From: Amycolatopsis anabasis
GTDB taxonomy: Bacteria > Actinomycetota > Actinomycetes > Mycobacteriales > Pseudonocardiaceae
DNA: 64,000 nucleotides
NCBI RefSeq assembly: GCF_009765355.1
Contig: NZ_VTHK01000024.1
Coordinates: forward strand, 1 to 64,000
Direction of reading: 5' to 3'
Shown: positions 33,058 through 41,659 of the stretch, in pieces
Layout: every line of letters begins with the position of its first letter
Position numbering within the stretch: the stretch's first letter is position 1
Translations under genes and position numbers: made by a program
The notes under the pieces: model-generated
Seen by the model: the letters and a program-made list of their open reading frames with translations, nothing else
Databases searched by the model: none
What the model was told of the DNA's origin: nothing

Positions 33058-33438
33058 CTACGGCTCGCCGGAATCGGTGTACTTCTTGGCGCGCAACAGG
33101 ATTCGTGCCGATTGGGACACCGGGATTCCGGATTCGGGTGCTTGCCGCACGACGATCCAATTCCGGTCGTCGAGCAGCGGGCGGCCCTGCCCGGTCGCGT
33201 CCTCCTCGCTCAGGTACCGGAAACCCGCTGTCCGCAAGGTATCCTGCGCCTGCTGGTGGTTCATTCCCACCACGTTCGGCATCGTGGCGATTCCCGCCGG
33301 TTCCGGGGAAACAGTGGCTTCGGCGGCGGGCTCGGGCGGTGGGGCGTAGGGCCTTCCGGTGATCGACGGGGTCGCCGAACCCCCGCCGCAACCGGCCACC
33401 AGCACCGTCGAGACCAGAATGCCTGCTGTTCGGCGCAT
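33058..33438 (-). CDS. PASTA-domain lipoprotein
   Basis: A 126-residue protein with a lipoprotein signal (MRRTAGILVSTVLVAGC, lipid-acceptor Cys17), a Pro/Ala-rich linker and one PASTA-like domain (MPNVVGMNHQQAQDTLRTAGF at about 53-73, then a second strand region to the end). PASTA domains bind peptidoglycan stems or beta-lactams. It should sit on the outer face of the cell membrane. Its stop is followed closely by the hydrolase gene. Confidence 0.82.
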   Translation of the reverse strand: MRRTAGILVSTVLVAGCGGGSATPSITGRPYAPPPEPAAEATVSPEPAGIATMPNVVGMNHQQAQDTLRTAGFRYLSEEDATGQGRPLLDDRNWIVVRQAPESGIPVSQSARILLRAKKYTDSGEP

Positions 33439-33526
33439 CGCGATCCTTGTCGCAGAAGGACGGCTGACGGCCTGTTAGTCGCGCCCCGCCGGAAACCGTT
33501 AGGGCGCACCGAGTCACAACTTGGAA

Positions 33527-34459
33527 TCAGAGCTTGCGCAGGCGAACCCGGTTGATCGAGTGGTCGGAATCCTTGCGCAGCACCAGGGTCGCGCGCGGGC
33601 GGGTGGGCCGGATGTTCTCCACCAGGTTGGGTTCGTTGATGGTGCGCCACAGGTGCCGCGCCTCGGCGCGGGCTTCGTCGTCGGGCAGGCCCGCGAAGTG
33701 GTGGAAGTGCGAGGCCGGATCGGCGAACGCGGTGTGCCGCAGCTTGAGGAAGCGCTCGATGTACCAGTGCTCGATGTCCTCGGTGTGCGCGTCCACGTAG
33801 ATCGAGAAGTCGAACAGGTCGGACACGGTGAGCCGGGGGCCGGGCTGCAGCACGTTCAGGCCCTCGATGATGAGGATGTCCGGGCGGCGCACGACCTGCG
33901 CCTCGCCGGGCAGGATGTCGTAGGCCAGGTGCGAGTACACTGGCGCGCTGACCTCGTCGGCGCCGGATTTCACGTCGGCGACGAACCGCAGCAGCGCGCG
34001 GCGGTCGTAGCTCTCCGGGAAACCCTTGCGGTGCATGATGCCCCGCCGCACCAGTTCGGCCCGCGGGTAGAGGAAGCCGTCCGTGGTGACCAGGTCGACG
34101 CGCGGGTGGTCGGGCCAGCGGGCGAGCAGCGTCCGCAGCAGGCGCGCGGTGGTCGACTTGCCGACCGCGACACTGCCCGCGATGCCGATCACGAAGGGCA
34201 CCTTCGTTCCCCGGCAATCCTCGCCGAGGAAGGTCGTGGTGGCCTCGTACAGCCGCTGGCGCGCCGCGACCTGCAGGTTGATCAGCCGGGACAGCGGCAG
34301 ATAGACGTCGGCGACCTCGGCGAGATCGACCTGTTCGCCGAGCCCGCGCAGGCGCAGCAGTTCCTCGGCGGTCAACGGCAGCGGGGTGGCGCGGCGGAGT
34401 TCTCTCCACTGCTCTCGATGCAGCTCGACGTAGGGGCTGAGTTCACGGACCCGCGACAT
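33527..34459 (-). CDS. coaA: Type I pantothenate kinase
   Basis: A 310-residue CoaA that phosphorylates pantothenate in the first step of coenzyme A synthesis. The P-loop GSVAVGKS is at 95-102, with DLVTTDGFLYP, the RKGFPESYD segment and PAS-HFHHFAG following as in bacterial and mycobacterial CoaA. The ATG at 34459 has an AAGGAG site; a longer open frame to 34648 is not needed. Complete and probably essential. Confidence 0.95.
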   Translation of the reverse strand: MSRVRELSPYVELHREQWRELRRATPLPLTAEELLRLRGLGEQVDLAEVADVYLPLSRLINLQVAARQRLYEATTTFLGEDCRGTKVPFVIGIAGSVAVGKSTTARLLRTLLARWPDHPRVDLVTTDGFLYPRAELVRRGIMHRKGFPESYDRRALLRFVADVKSGADEVSAPVYSHLAYDILPGEAQVVRRPDILIIEGLNVLQPGPRLTVSDLFDFSIYVDAHTEDIEHWYIERFLKLRHTAFADPASHFHHFAGLPDDEARAEARHLWRTINEPNLVENIRPTRPRATLVLRKDSDHSINRVRLRKL

Positions 34460-34806
34460 TCGCACACTCCTTGCCCGTCGATGGGCCGGCGCCGACAACT
34501 GCGTAACGCGGTTCCAACGGTAGGGCTTACCGGCCGTGAACGGGCTGTGACTTAGTACACCTCGTTCGATCCGGATCACTCCGGTACCCGCGCACGCGTC
34601 CCTGACCTGCGTCTCAGCGGGTCCCGGCGAGCGCGTGGCAGCACTCACAAGCGGTCCTCGCGAATAAAAATTCGGTCACTATGCGCCATTGACTGACGGT
34701 TCGGTCGCCACGGAACAAGTGCGGAACGAGGGGCACTGGGGGCGCGTTGCCGGAACTTGGGACGGGCGCGCTGACCTGCGTGGGAACACTCGGCGAGGGG
34801 CGCGCG
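34460..34806. other. Gene-free stretch between coaA and the hsp20 control region
   Basis: About 350 bases with no coding frame I can support. It must hold the coaA promoter on the minus strand. An A-rich hairpin, CGAAT-AAAA-ATTCG, is at 34661-34674. No tRNA or recognisable RNA family is seen. Confidence 0.5.
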
Positions 34807-34833
34807 TTAGCACTCATGTAAGCCGAGTGCTAA
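34807..34833. promoter_or_regulatory. CIRCE element (HrcA operator)
   Basis: TTAGCACTC-N9-GAGTGCTAA, a perfect match to the CIRCE consensus with the standard nine-base spacer. It lies 38 bases upstream of the hsp20 start, so HrcA should repress this gene except on heat shock. CIRCE is usually found before groES/groEL. Confidence 0.93.
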
Positions 34834-34870
34834 TTCGCTCGGTGTGGGATTACGCAGGGAGGGATGCCCC

Positions 34871-35344
34871 ATGGCTATCGCTGTCCGGGGTTCCACATGG
34901 GACCCGTTCACTTCGCTGGTCCGTCAGCTGGACTCCGATTTCGACACGATCGTGCGGCGCGCCTTCGGGGGTGCGCAGCGTTCGAGCGCCGGGTTCGTGC
35001 CCGCCGCGAACGTGGTGAAGGACGGCACCGACGTGGTCGTCACGCTGGAGCTGCCCGGGATCGACGCGGAGAACCTCGACGTCGAGGTGGCCGACGGCCG
35101 GTTGCGCATCAGCGGCCGACGGGAGGAGGAGAGCCGCGGCGAGGACGGCGGCGTGCTGATCCGCGAGATCCGCGCCGGCGAGTTCCGCCGCGAGTTCGCG
35201 CTGCCCGAGCACGTGACCGGTGACTCGGTGGAGGCCGAGTACACCGACGGCCTGCTCCGGGTCCGGGTGCGGGACGTGACCAAGCCGGCGCCCAAGCCGC
35301 GCAAGATCGAGGTCCGCACCACGCCGAAGGCCCTCGACGCCTGA
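34871..35344 (+). CDS. hsp20: Hsp20/alpha-crystallin small heat-shock protein
   Basis: A 157-residue small chaperone with an alpha-crystallin domain (about 40-135), including VVVTLELPGIDAENLDVEV, RREFALPEHV and the DGLLRVRV strand, and a short C-terminal extension. It holds unfolding proteins under stress. The ATG at 34871 has GGGAGGG upstream. The CIRCE site in its promoter indicates HrcA control. A three-arm repeat terminator follows. Confidence 0.94.
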   Translation: MAIAVRGSTWDPFTSLVRQLDSDFDTIVRRAFGGAQRSSAGFVPAANVVKDGTDVVVTLELPGIDAENLDVEVADGRLRISGRREEESRGEDGGVLIREIRAGEFRREFALPEHVTGDSVEAEYTDGLLRVRVRDVTKPAPKPRKIEVRTTPKALDA

Positions 35345-35361
35345 GCGGTCGGATCCGCGAT

Positions 35362-35438
35362 AGCAAGGGACCTTTGCTCCGGTTTGACTGGAGTAAAGGT
35401 CCCTCGCTCCTGTTGAACCGGAGTAAAGGTCCCTTGCT
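35362..35438. terminator. Three-arm repeat, probable bidirectional terminator
   Basis: A 19-mer AGCAAGGGACCTTTGCTCC at 35362-35380 is followed by two inverted copies at 35390-35408 (two mismatches) and 35420-35438 (one mismatch). The first arm can pair with either of the others. It lies between the convergent hsp20 and macro-domain genes. The structure allows two alternative hairpins. Confidence 0.75.
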
Positions 35439-35453
35439 GCCGCCGTGGCGGGG

Positions 35454-36107
35454 TCAGCGGGTGCCGAAGACTTCGTCCCAGGCGGCGGCGACCTGGCGGG
35501 CGCAGGTTTCCGGGGCGACACCGCCGATTCCGGTGCCCAGGCCGGGCATCGCGATGGTGTCCACCGCGCGCCGCACGTCGAGGCCTTCTTCGAGTTTGCC
35601 CTCGCGCCATTGCAGGAACACCGCCCGCGCCGCGAGGTAGGGGTGCACGGTGTCGGCGGGCAGGTGTTCGCCGGGTTCGCGCATGGTCGGCGCGCTGATC
35701 AGCCAGGCGGGTTCGAGTTCACCGGTGGGCACCACGACCGCCTCGCCGATCGGCAGCTCGCCGCCGTGGTAGGCGAGGATGGCGCTGCGAACGTTCTGTT
35801 CGACCTCGGGGAATGCCCGCGCGTATTCGGCGTCGACGCCGCCGCGCATCCAGCCGTAGGAATTCGCCGGGCTGACCACCGCCTGGGCGACCACGTCGAG
35901 CACGGATCCGCGGTGCACGCGGACAGGACCGTCGACCGCGTCCAGCACGGTGTGCCAGGCGCGGGCCAGCGGTTCGTCGAGGGCGCACAGCACCAGTTCC
36001 GGGGTACGAGCTGAAACTTGTTCGTCAACGCCCTTCCGGCCAGCGTGGGTGCCTGATTCGGCGGTCACATCTACAGCATTGCAAAAAATGCCACTCGTCG
36101 TAACCAC
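35454..36107 (-). CDS. Macro-domain protein
   Basis: Up to 217 residues. The macro fold signature is clear: VVSPANSYGWMRGGVDAEYARAFPEVE at about 76-102 and TIAMPGLGTGIGGVAPE near 186-202. Macro domains bind or hydrolyse ADP-ribose and related nucleotides. The first 35-40 residues may not be translated: GTG starts are possible at 36107 and 36068, and the core begins later. Divergent from pheA across a 70-base gap containing an A-rich stretch. Confidence 0.8.
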   Translation of the reverse strand: MVTTSGIFCNAVDVTAESGTHAGRKGVDEQVSARTPELVLCALDEPLARAWHTVLDAVDGPVRVHRGSVLDVVAQAVVSPANSYGWMRGGVDAEYARAFPEVEQNVRSAILAYHGGELPIGEAVVVPTGELEPAWLISAPTMREPGEHLPADTVHPYLAARAVFLQWREGKLEEGLDVRRAVDTIAMPGLGTGIGGVAPETCARQVAAAWDEVFGTR

Positions 36108-36177
36108 GTTGCCTACCGGCTGTCCGAGTGAAAGTCCCCGCCCGCGCTTGCTTTCCCCGGCTGCGTAGCCTGGCCAC

Positions 36178-37086
36178 GTGTCACGGATCGCCTACTTCGG
36201 GCCCCAGGGAACATTCACCGAGCAGGCCGCGCGCACGCTCGCCCCGGACGACGAGCTGGTTCCCGTCGAGACCACCCCGTCCGCGCTCGCCGCGGTGCGC
36301 GCGGGCGAGGCCGACGCGGCGTGCGTCCCGGTGGAGAACTCCGTGGAAGGCCCGGTGACCGCGACGCTGGACAGCCTCGCCGAGGACGAGCCGCTGGTCG
36401 CGGTGGCCGAGGCGCTGCTGCCGGTGCACTTCAGCGTGCTCGCCCGGGCCGAGGCCGGCGAGATCCGCACGGTGGCCAGCCATCCGCACGCGCTCGCCCA
36501 GGTCCGCCGGTGGGTCGAGGCGAATCTCCCGGGCGCGCGGCCGGTCGCCACCTCGTCGACCGCGGCCGCGGCGGTGGCGGTCCAGAACGGCGAGTTCGAC
36601 GCCGCGGTGACCGCGCCGGTCGCCGTCGAGCACTACCCGCTGCGGGTGGTGGCCACCGGGGTCGCCGATGTCGCCGACGCCCGCACCCGGTTCCTGCTGG
36701 TCCGCCGCCCGGGCGCGCTGCCGGAGCCCACCGGCGCCGACCGCACGTCCATCGTGGCCGCCGCGCCGAACCGGATCGGCGCGCTGTCCGAACTGCTCAC
36801 CGAGCTCGCGTTCCGGGGGATCAACCTCACCCGGCTGGACGCCCGGCCGATCAAGGAGAACTTCGGCCACTACCTGTTCTTCATCGACTTCGAGGGCCAT
36901 GTCGCCGAACCGCGGATCGGGGACGCGCTCGCCGCGCTCCGCCGCCGGTGCAGCAATGTGCGCTTTCTCGGTTCGCATCCGCGTGCCGACGGCGTGCGGG
37001 CGACGATCGAGCCGAACGCGGGCAATCACGATTTCACCGACGCCGTCGACTGGGTCGCGGCCGTGCGCAAGGGGGAGCTGGCATGA
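36178..37086 (+). CDS. pheA: Prephenate dehydratase
   Basis: A 302-residue PheA that converts prephenate to phenylpyruvate in phenylalanine synthesis. The catalytic domain (1-180) starts IAYFGPQGTFTEQA and contains the TRF motif (DARTRFLLV near 169). A C-terminal ACT domain (about 190-270; NRIGALSELL, then the GHYLFFIDFEGH strand) gives feedback control by phenylalanine. GTG start. The stop overlaps the phosphoglycerate-mutase gene by ATGA. Confidence 0.95.
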   Translation: MSRIAYFGPQGTFTEQAARTLAPDDELVPVETTPSALAAVRAGEADAACVPVENSVEGPVTATLDSLAEDEPLVAVAEALLPVHFSVLARAEAGEIRTVASHPHALAQVRRWVEANLPGARPVATSSTAAAAVAVQNGEFDAAVTAPVAVEHYPLRVVATGVADVADARTRFLLVRRPGALPEPTGADRTSIVAAAPNRIGALSELLTELAFRGINLTRLDARPIKENFGHYLFFIDFEGHVAEPRIGDALAALRRRCSNVRFLGSHPRADGVRATIEPNAGNHDFTDAVDWVAAVRKGELA

Positions 37087-37697
37087 AGCTGTACCTGATC
37101 CGGCATGCGGAGAGCACCGCCAACGTGCGCAAGGCGCTGGACACCGCGCTGCCCGGTCCGCCGCTCACCGACCTCGGGCAGCAGCAGGCCGCGGCGCTCG
37201 CGAACGACCTCTCCGGCGAACCGATCGTCGCCGTGTACGCCTCCCACGCGACCCGCGCCCGGCAGACCGCTGCGCCCCTCGCCGCGGCGCTCGCGACCGA
37301 GGTGCAGCTGGTCGAGGGTGTGCACGAGGTCGGCGTGGGCGATCTGGAAGGGCGTACCGACCGCGAGTCGATGATGGCCTACGTGAACGTGGTGCACCCG
37401 TGGACGCGGGGTGATCTGAGCGGGTCGATGCCGGGCGGCGAATCCGGCCTGCAGGTGCGCGACCGGTTCGTCACCGCGGTCGCCGAACTGCGGGCCAAGC
37501 ACGAACCCGCCGATCCGGACGGGGTGGTGGCGCTGGTCAGCCACGGTGGCGTGATCCGGCTCGGCGCGGAATGGCTGGCCGACAACGTGCGCCCGGAGGT
37601 CGCGGACGAGGGCCTGATCCCGAACACCGGCATCGTCGTGCTGGAGACCACCCCGGACGGCTGGCACTGCGTGAGCTGGGTCGGCACACCCCTGTAG
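37083..37697 (+). CDS. Histidine phosphatase (phosphoglycerate mutase family)
   Basis: A 204-residue histidine phosphatase with the RHAEST motif at residues 7-12 (phospho-His8) and the second catalytic His in VSHGGV near 158. Members include phosphoglycerate mutases and many phosphatases; its true substrate is unknown. It is translationally coupled to pheA by a 4-base overlap, an arrangement common in actinobacteria. The dispersed repeat copy 2 follows its stop. Confidence 0.9.
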   Translation: MKLYLIRHAESTANVRKALDTALPGPPLTDLGQQQAAALANDLSGEPIVAVYASHATRARQTAAPLAAALATEVQLVEGVHEVGVGDLEGRTDRESMMAYVNVVHPWTRGDLSGSMPGGESGLQVRDRFVTAVAELRAKHEPADPDGVVALVSHGGVIRLGAEWLADNVRPEVADEGLIPNTGIVVLETTPDGWHCVSWVGTPL

Positions 37698-37701
37698 CCG
37701 A

Positions 37702-37816
37702 GTTGTCCACATCGGCTCCGCCCATCCACAGATTTCGTTCGCACCCCCTTCCACCGGGGACCCGGCGATACGATTGCCGTGGGGTCGCCCCCCTGGGAGC
37801 GGTGGGGGGTGGGGTT
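37702..37816. repeat. Dispersed intergenic repeat, copy 2
   Basis: Matches 17965-18079 in inverted orientation with many substitutions and small indels. It begins with a perfect TTGTCCACA (37703-37711), the actinobacterial DnaA-box sequence, and has ATCCACAGA at 37724-37732. It lies between the convergent phosphoglycerate-mutase and tenA genes and may serve as a terminator. Confidence 0.75.
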
Positions 37817-37838
37817 TGGCGGGGGAGTTCGAATTTCT

Positions 37839-38525
37839 TCAGCCGCGGAGGGGGGCGGTGGGCCAGGTCTCCAGGCGGTAGGCGCTGTCCCAGAAGAGCC
37901 ATTCGTACTCGCTGGCCCGGGTGAACGCGGTCAGCATCCGCTCGCGGGTCGCCTCGTCGGCCGTCGCGGCGGCCCGGTCCACCGCCGCCCGGCAGGTGGC
38001 GACCGATTCGGCGAACTCCTCGTCCGCGTAGGTGTCGATCCACATCCGGTACGGGTTGCCCACCCCGTCCGCCTGCCGCCGCAGGATGTCGGTGCCCACG
38101 TGCTGGTACACCCAGAAACACGGCAGCAGCGCGGCGATCAGTTCCGGATAGCCCGCCGACTGCGCGGTCGCCAGCAGGAACGACGTGTAGCCGAGGCAGG
38201 TCGGCGAGGTCTCGATCGCGTCCAGGTCGGCTTCGCTCAGCCCGAACCGTTCGAAGTAGCCCTGGTGCAGCCCGCGTTCGACGACCACCGATTCCCGGGC
38301 CGCCCCGGCGAAGAAGGCGAGGTCCTCCGGCTCCGGCGCCCGCGCGGCGGCCACGGCCAGCGCGCGACCGAAACCGATCAGGTACCGCGCGTCCTGGGCG
38401 AGGTAGAACTGGAACCGCTCCCGCGACAGCGAGCCGTCCGCCAGTTCCGTGTTGAACGGGTGCTCGAGCACGGCCTGTTGTAATTTCACCGTGTGCTGCC
38501 ACGCTTGGTCACAAAATCCCGTCAT
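37839..38525 (-). CDS. tenA: TenA-family protein (thiaminase II type)
   Basis: A 228-residue all-alpha TenA protein. The conserved Cys136 lies in LLPCFWVYQHVG and the acidic C-terminal residue in ASEYEWLFWDSAY. TenA hydrolyses aminopyrimidine thiamin-breakdown products for salvage. The start is the ATG at 38525, after AGGGAGAACACC; the frame is open a further 51 bases. No TPP riboswitch is recognisable upstream and no thiamin genes are adjacent, so regulation and pathway context are unclear. Confidence 0.88.
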   Translation of the reverse strand: MTGFCDQAWQHTVKLQQAVLEHPFNTELADGSLSRERFQFYLAQDARYLIGFGRALAVAAARAPEPEDLAFFAGAARESVVVERGLHQGYFERFGLSEADLDAIETSPTCLGYTSFLLATAQSAGYPELIAALLPCFWVYQHVGTDILRRQADGVGNPYRMWIDTYADEEFAESVATCRAAVDRAAATADEATRERMLTAFTRASEYEWLFWDSAYRLETWPTAPLRG

Positions 38526-38640
38526 CAGGTGTTCTCCCTGCTCGGTGGGGTAACCCGACCGAAGGTACCGACGCAACCCGGGCTGCGGCCCACACGTCCA
38601 CCGGGTAGTTAGTCACCCAGCACAGGGAGGCGAACGATCA

Positions 38641-39291
38641 ATGGTCCGAACGAGGATTCCCCAGCTGGGGCTCGCGGTCACCGGCGCGGCGCTCGCGGTC
38701 GCGTTGACCGGATGCGGCAACGGGGGCACCCCCAACGCCCAGCCGTCCACGAGCTCGGCCCCGACGACATCGGCGAGCGAGACGCCGAGCTCTTCCAGCC
38801 CGCCCGCGTCCTCCACGCCGGGCCCGAGCCAGCAGCCGCCACCGGCGCAACCGGACAACGGGCTGTGCAAATCCGCGAACCTCCAGCTGTCCCTCGGCCA
38901 GGGCGACGGCGCGGCGGGCACCGTGTACCGGCCGCTGAAGTTCACCAACACCGGCGACCAGCCGTGCACCATCCAGGGCTTCCCCGGGGTGTCCTATGTG
39001 GCCGGTGACGACGGCCACCAGGTCGGCCCGGCGGCGTTCCGCGACGGCCAGAAGGGCGGCCCGGTGCTGCTCAAGAAGGGCGAAACGGCCTTCGCCGACG
39101 TCGGGTTCGTGACCGTCCAGAACTACGAGCCGGGCGTCTGCAAACCCCAGCCGGTCCGCGGCCTGCGCGTCTACCCGCCGCAGGAGACCGAGTCGAAGTT
39201 CGTCGAGTACAACGGCACCGGCTGCGCCGGCGACCAGATCCCCGGCAACCAGCTGACGGTGAAGTCGATCGTGAAGGGCGGCGGCGACTGA
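38641..39291 (+). CDS. DUF4232 lipoprotein
   Basis: A 216-residue lipoprotein: signal peptide with lipobox ending ALTGC (Cys25), a Ser/Pro/Thr-rich linker to about 75, then a DUF4232 domain with paired Cys residues (LCKSANLQLSLGQGDGA, PCTIQGFPGVSYV). It should be anchored on the outer face of the cytoplasmic membrane. Function unknown. ATG start with CAGGGAGGCG. It ends 3 bases from a convergent gene. Confidence 0.85.
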   Translation: MVRTRIPQLGLAVTGAALAVALTGCGNGGTPNAQPSTSSAPTTSASETPSSSSPPASSTPGPSQQPPPAQPDNGLCKSANLQLSLGQGDGAAGTVYRPLKFTNTGDQPCTIQGFPGVSYVAGDDGHQVGPAAFRDGQKGGPVLLKKGETAFADVGFVTVQNYEPGVCKPQPVRGLRVYPPQETESKFVEYNGTGCAGDQIPGNQLTVKSIVKGGGD

Positions 39292-39294
39292 AAC

Positions 39295-39720
39295 CTAGAC
39301 GTGGCCGCACATCTCGGTCGCCCGCGTCAGGTGCCAGCGCCCGGCCGGATCCGCGAAGTTGAGGCTGACCACCATCCGGCTCACGCCGTCCAGGTGATTG
39401 GCCAGTTCGCGATAGGTCCCGCTGATCTCCGCGGCCGCCGCCGACAGCTCCCGCGCGGCGGCGATCCGGCGTAGCAGGCCCGGGCTGAGCCCGAGTTCGA
39501 CGTCCGGCCGCGGTCCCGGGAGTTCCCCGGCCGCCCGCGCGAGCGCCGCGCAGGCCGCCCGCGCGTCCTCGGCCGGGCCGGTCGCTGACCCGGACGACGC
39601 CCACAGCAGACCGAAGACCGCGCTGCCCAGCGCGAACCCGGCGACCGCCGCGAGCACCAGCGGCCGCCGGGCCGGATGGGCCACTTCCGGCGGTTCCGCG
39701 GGGGAATCGTCGTTCGGCAC
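39295..39720 (-). CDS. Membrane-anchored protein of unknown function
   Basis: A 141-residue protein with a short charged N-terminus, one transmembrane helix at about 22-44, and an Ala/Arg-rich helical exported region ending ATEMCGHV. No family recognised. The GTG at 39720 has a strong AAGGGAGG site; a longer open frame upstream has no such signal and is unlikely. It is convergent with the DUF4232 gene. Confidence 0.62.
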   Translation of the reverse strand: MPNDDSPAEPPEVAHPARRPLVLAAVAGFALGSAVFGLLWASSGSATGPAEDARAACAALARAAGELPGPRPDVELGLSPGLLRRIAAARELSAAAAEISGTYRELANHLDGVSRMVVSLNFADPAGRWHLTRATEMCGHV

Positions 39721-39811
39721 GGTCGGACCTCCCTTGGTGCCGGGTGAGAATGCGTTATTCCAGCACCAAACGACGGCCGAATCAGCACGGCGATCAAATC
39801 GTTGCCGGGCT

Positions 39812-41071
39812 TCAGCCCGCGTTCTCCACTTCGCGCAGGTCACGGGCGGGCGCGGAATCCGGTTCCAGCGCGGCGCCGCGGAGGGCGCACCACGCGAACA
39901 CCGCGAGTCCCAGCTGCAGCACGCCGGACACCCCGAACGTGCCGCGCGCACTGCCCAGCACATCGGTGAGCACGCCGCCGAGCAGGGCACCGAGCGGGAT
40001 CGCGCCCCAGACGGCCGTCCGCCACACCCCCAGCACCCGGCCGAGCAGCGCCTCCGGCACCAGTGCGTGCCGGGCCGTGGCCAGCACCACGTTCCCCGCG
40101 ACCACCCCGGCCGCGAACAGCCCGAACAGTGCCGCCGAGACCACCGGCTGGGTGCACACGCCCATCGCGGCGAAACCGATCCCGGCGGTCGCGATCCCGG
40201 CGGCGAGCACCGCGCGACGGCCGCAGGCGCCGATCAGCCGGGGTGCCACGGCCGCGCCCGCGAGCCCGCCGATGCCGCCGACCAGGGCGAACATGCCGAA
40301 CGCCGCCTCGCTCAGGCGCAGGTCCTCCAGTGCGTACAGCACCAGCTGGGCCTGGGCGAGTTCGCTGGTCAGGCTGACCAGCGCGGCGACCGTGACCAGC
40401 CGGACCAGCACCGGATTGCGCCGCAGCCACCCGAAACCGTCGGCCAGTTCGGCGCGCAGGGTTCCGCGTGCGACGCCGTCCGCGGGCCCGGGCCGGGGGC
40501 GGTAGTTCCCGGTGAGCCCGACCAGCAGGGCCGCCGCGATCGCGAAACCGGCCGAGTTCAGCAGGAACGGGAAGACCGCGAAGACGGCGAAGGTCGCGCT
40601 GCCGACCGGCCCGCCGAGAAACGTCTGGCCGATGATCTCGCACGCCTGCAGCTTGCTGTTCGCGCCCGCCAGGCGATCCCGGGACACCACGCTCGGGATG
40701 AGCACGTTCGCCGCGCTGTCGGCGACCGTCTCCGCGGTGCCGATGAGCAGCGCGGCCAGGTAGACCAGCCAGATCGACACCGAACCGAGCGCCATCGCGA
40801 GCGCGAGCCCGCCGACCACCAGCGCCCGCGCGAGGTTCGCCACGATCACCGCCCGGCGGCGGTCGACCCGGTCCAGCAGGGCGCCGGCGACCACGGCGAA
40901 CAGCAGCCACGGCACGAACTGGGTGGCGGACAGCCCGGCGATGAGCACCGGATCCCGGGTCAGGGTCGCGGCCAGCAGCGGGAAGGCGACCTTGCCGATC
41001 CCGTCGCCGAGGTTGGACATCGCGCTCGACGACAGCAGCCAGGCCAACCGGCCGTCCCCGCCGGGACTCAT
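39812..41071 (-). CDS. MFS transporter, probable drug exporter
   Basis: A 419-residue protein with about twelve membrane helices. It has the MFS loop motif between helices 2 and 3 (GALLDRVDRRRAVIVANLAR), as in the DHA3/macrolide-efflux group. It probably exports a hydrophobic compound by proton exchange; no substrate can be assigned. ATG start at 41071. A short inverted repeat TTGTC-CCAT-GACAA lies 47 bases upstream. Confidence 0.85.
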   Translation of the reverse strand: MSPGGDGRLAWLLSSSAMSNLGDGIGKVAFPLLAATLTRDPVLIAGLSATQFVPWLLFAVVAGALLDRVDRRRAVIVANLARALVVGGLALAMALGSVSIWLVYLAALLIGTAETVADSAANVLIPSVVSRDRLAGANSKLQACEIIGQTFLGGPVGSATFAVFAVFPFLLNSAGFAIAAALLVGLTGNYRPRPGPADGVARGTLRAELADGFGWLRRNPVLVRLVTVAALVSLTSELAQAQLVLYALEDLRLSEAAFGMFALVGGIGGLAGAAVAPRLIGACGRRAVLAAGIATAGIGFAAMGVCTQPVVSAALFGLFAAGVVAGNVVLATARHALVPEALLGRVLGVWRTAVWGAIPLGALLGGVLTDVLGSARGTFGVSGVLQLGLAVFAWCALRGAALEPDSAPARDLREVENAG

Positions 41072-41304
41072 GGCTCCACTGTCTCACTCATAGTGCTTCC
41101 CCAGACACTCATGGCGATTGTCCCATGACAACACGTTCCCGGTCGCGAAATCGAGTAGCTCAACGTGTTCGTTACGTAGCATGACGTCAGAGGTAGACCG
41201 TTCCGGCAAATGGCGCCATTGCGCCGGGCAATGCCCCGAAACGCGGTCAGGGCAACCGAGCACGGAGGGGTGGAGGGTTGGGGCGGGCGGGCGGAGAAAC
41301 CAAC

Positions 41305-41655
41305 TCAGCCCCAGCCGAGTTCGTGCAGGCGGTCGTCGTCGATGCCGAAGTGGTGGGCCACCTCGTGGATCACGGTAATGAGAACCTCCTCCACCACCTC
41401 GTCCTCGGTGTCGCACATCGCCAGGATCGGCTCCCGGTAGATCGAGATCCGGTCCGGCAGCACCCCGCCGTAGTCCGAGGTCCGCTCGGTCAGCGCGATC
41501 CCGTGGTACAGCCCGAGGATGTCCGGGGCCTCGTCGTTGTACTCCTCCACGAGCACCACGACGTTGTCCATCGCCGCGGCGAACTTCGGCGGCACCTCGT
41601 CCAGCGCGTCGGCCACGAGCTCCTCGAACCGGGCCGCCGTCATCTCCACCGCCAT
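41305..41655 (-). CDS. Zincin-like metallopeptidase family protein
   Basis: A 116-residue minimal metallopeptidase with the zinc motif HEVAHHFG at 97-104 (His97, Glu98, His101) followed by Asp105, as in the small PF06262 zincin family. Its biological substrate is unknown. It starts 4 bases after the stop of the septum-formation gene, so the two are co-transcribed on the minus strand. Confidence 0.9.
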   Translation of the reverse strand: MAVEMTAARFEELVADALDEVPPKFAAAMDNVVVLVEEYNDEAPDILGLYHGIALTERTSDYGGVLPDRISIYREPILAMCDTEDEVVEEVLITVIHEVAHHFGIDDDRLHELGWG

Positions 41656-41659
41656 CGGC

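Noticed and set aside
36321..37082. Upstream extension of the phosphoglycerate-mutase frame
   Set aside because: It is a second-frame shadow of pheA; the ATG at 37083 begins the conserved RHAES domain and overlaps the pheA stop.
38526..38640. TPP riboswitch upstream of tenA
   Set aside because: I could not find the conserved CTGAGA and ACCTGAT blocks in the right arrangement on the minus strand.
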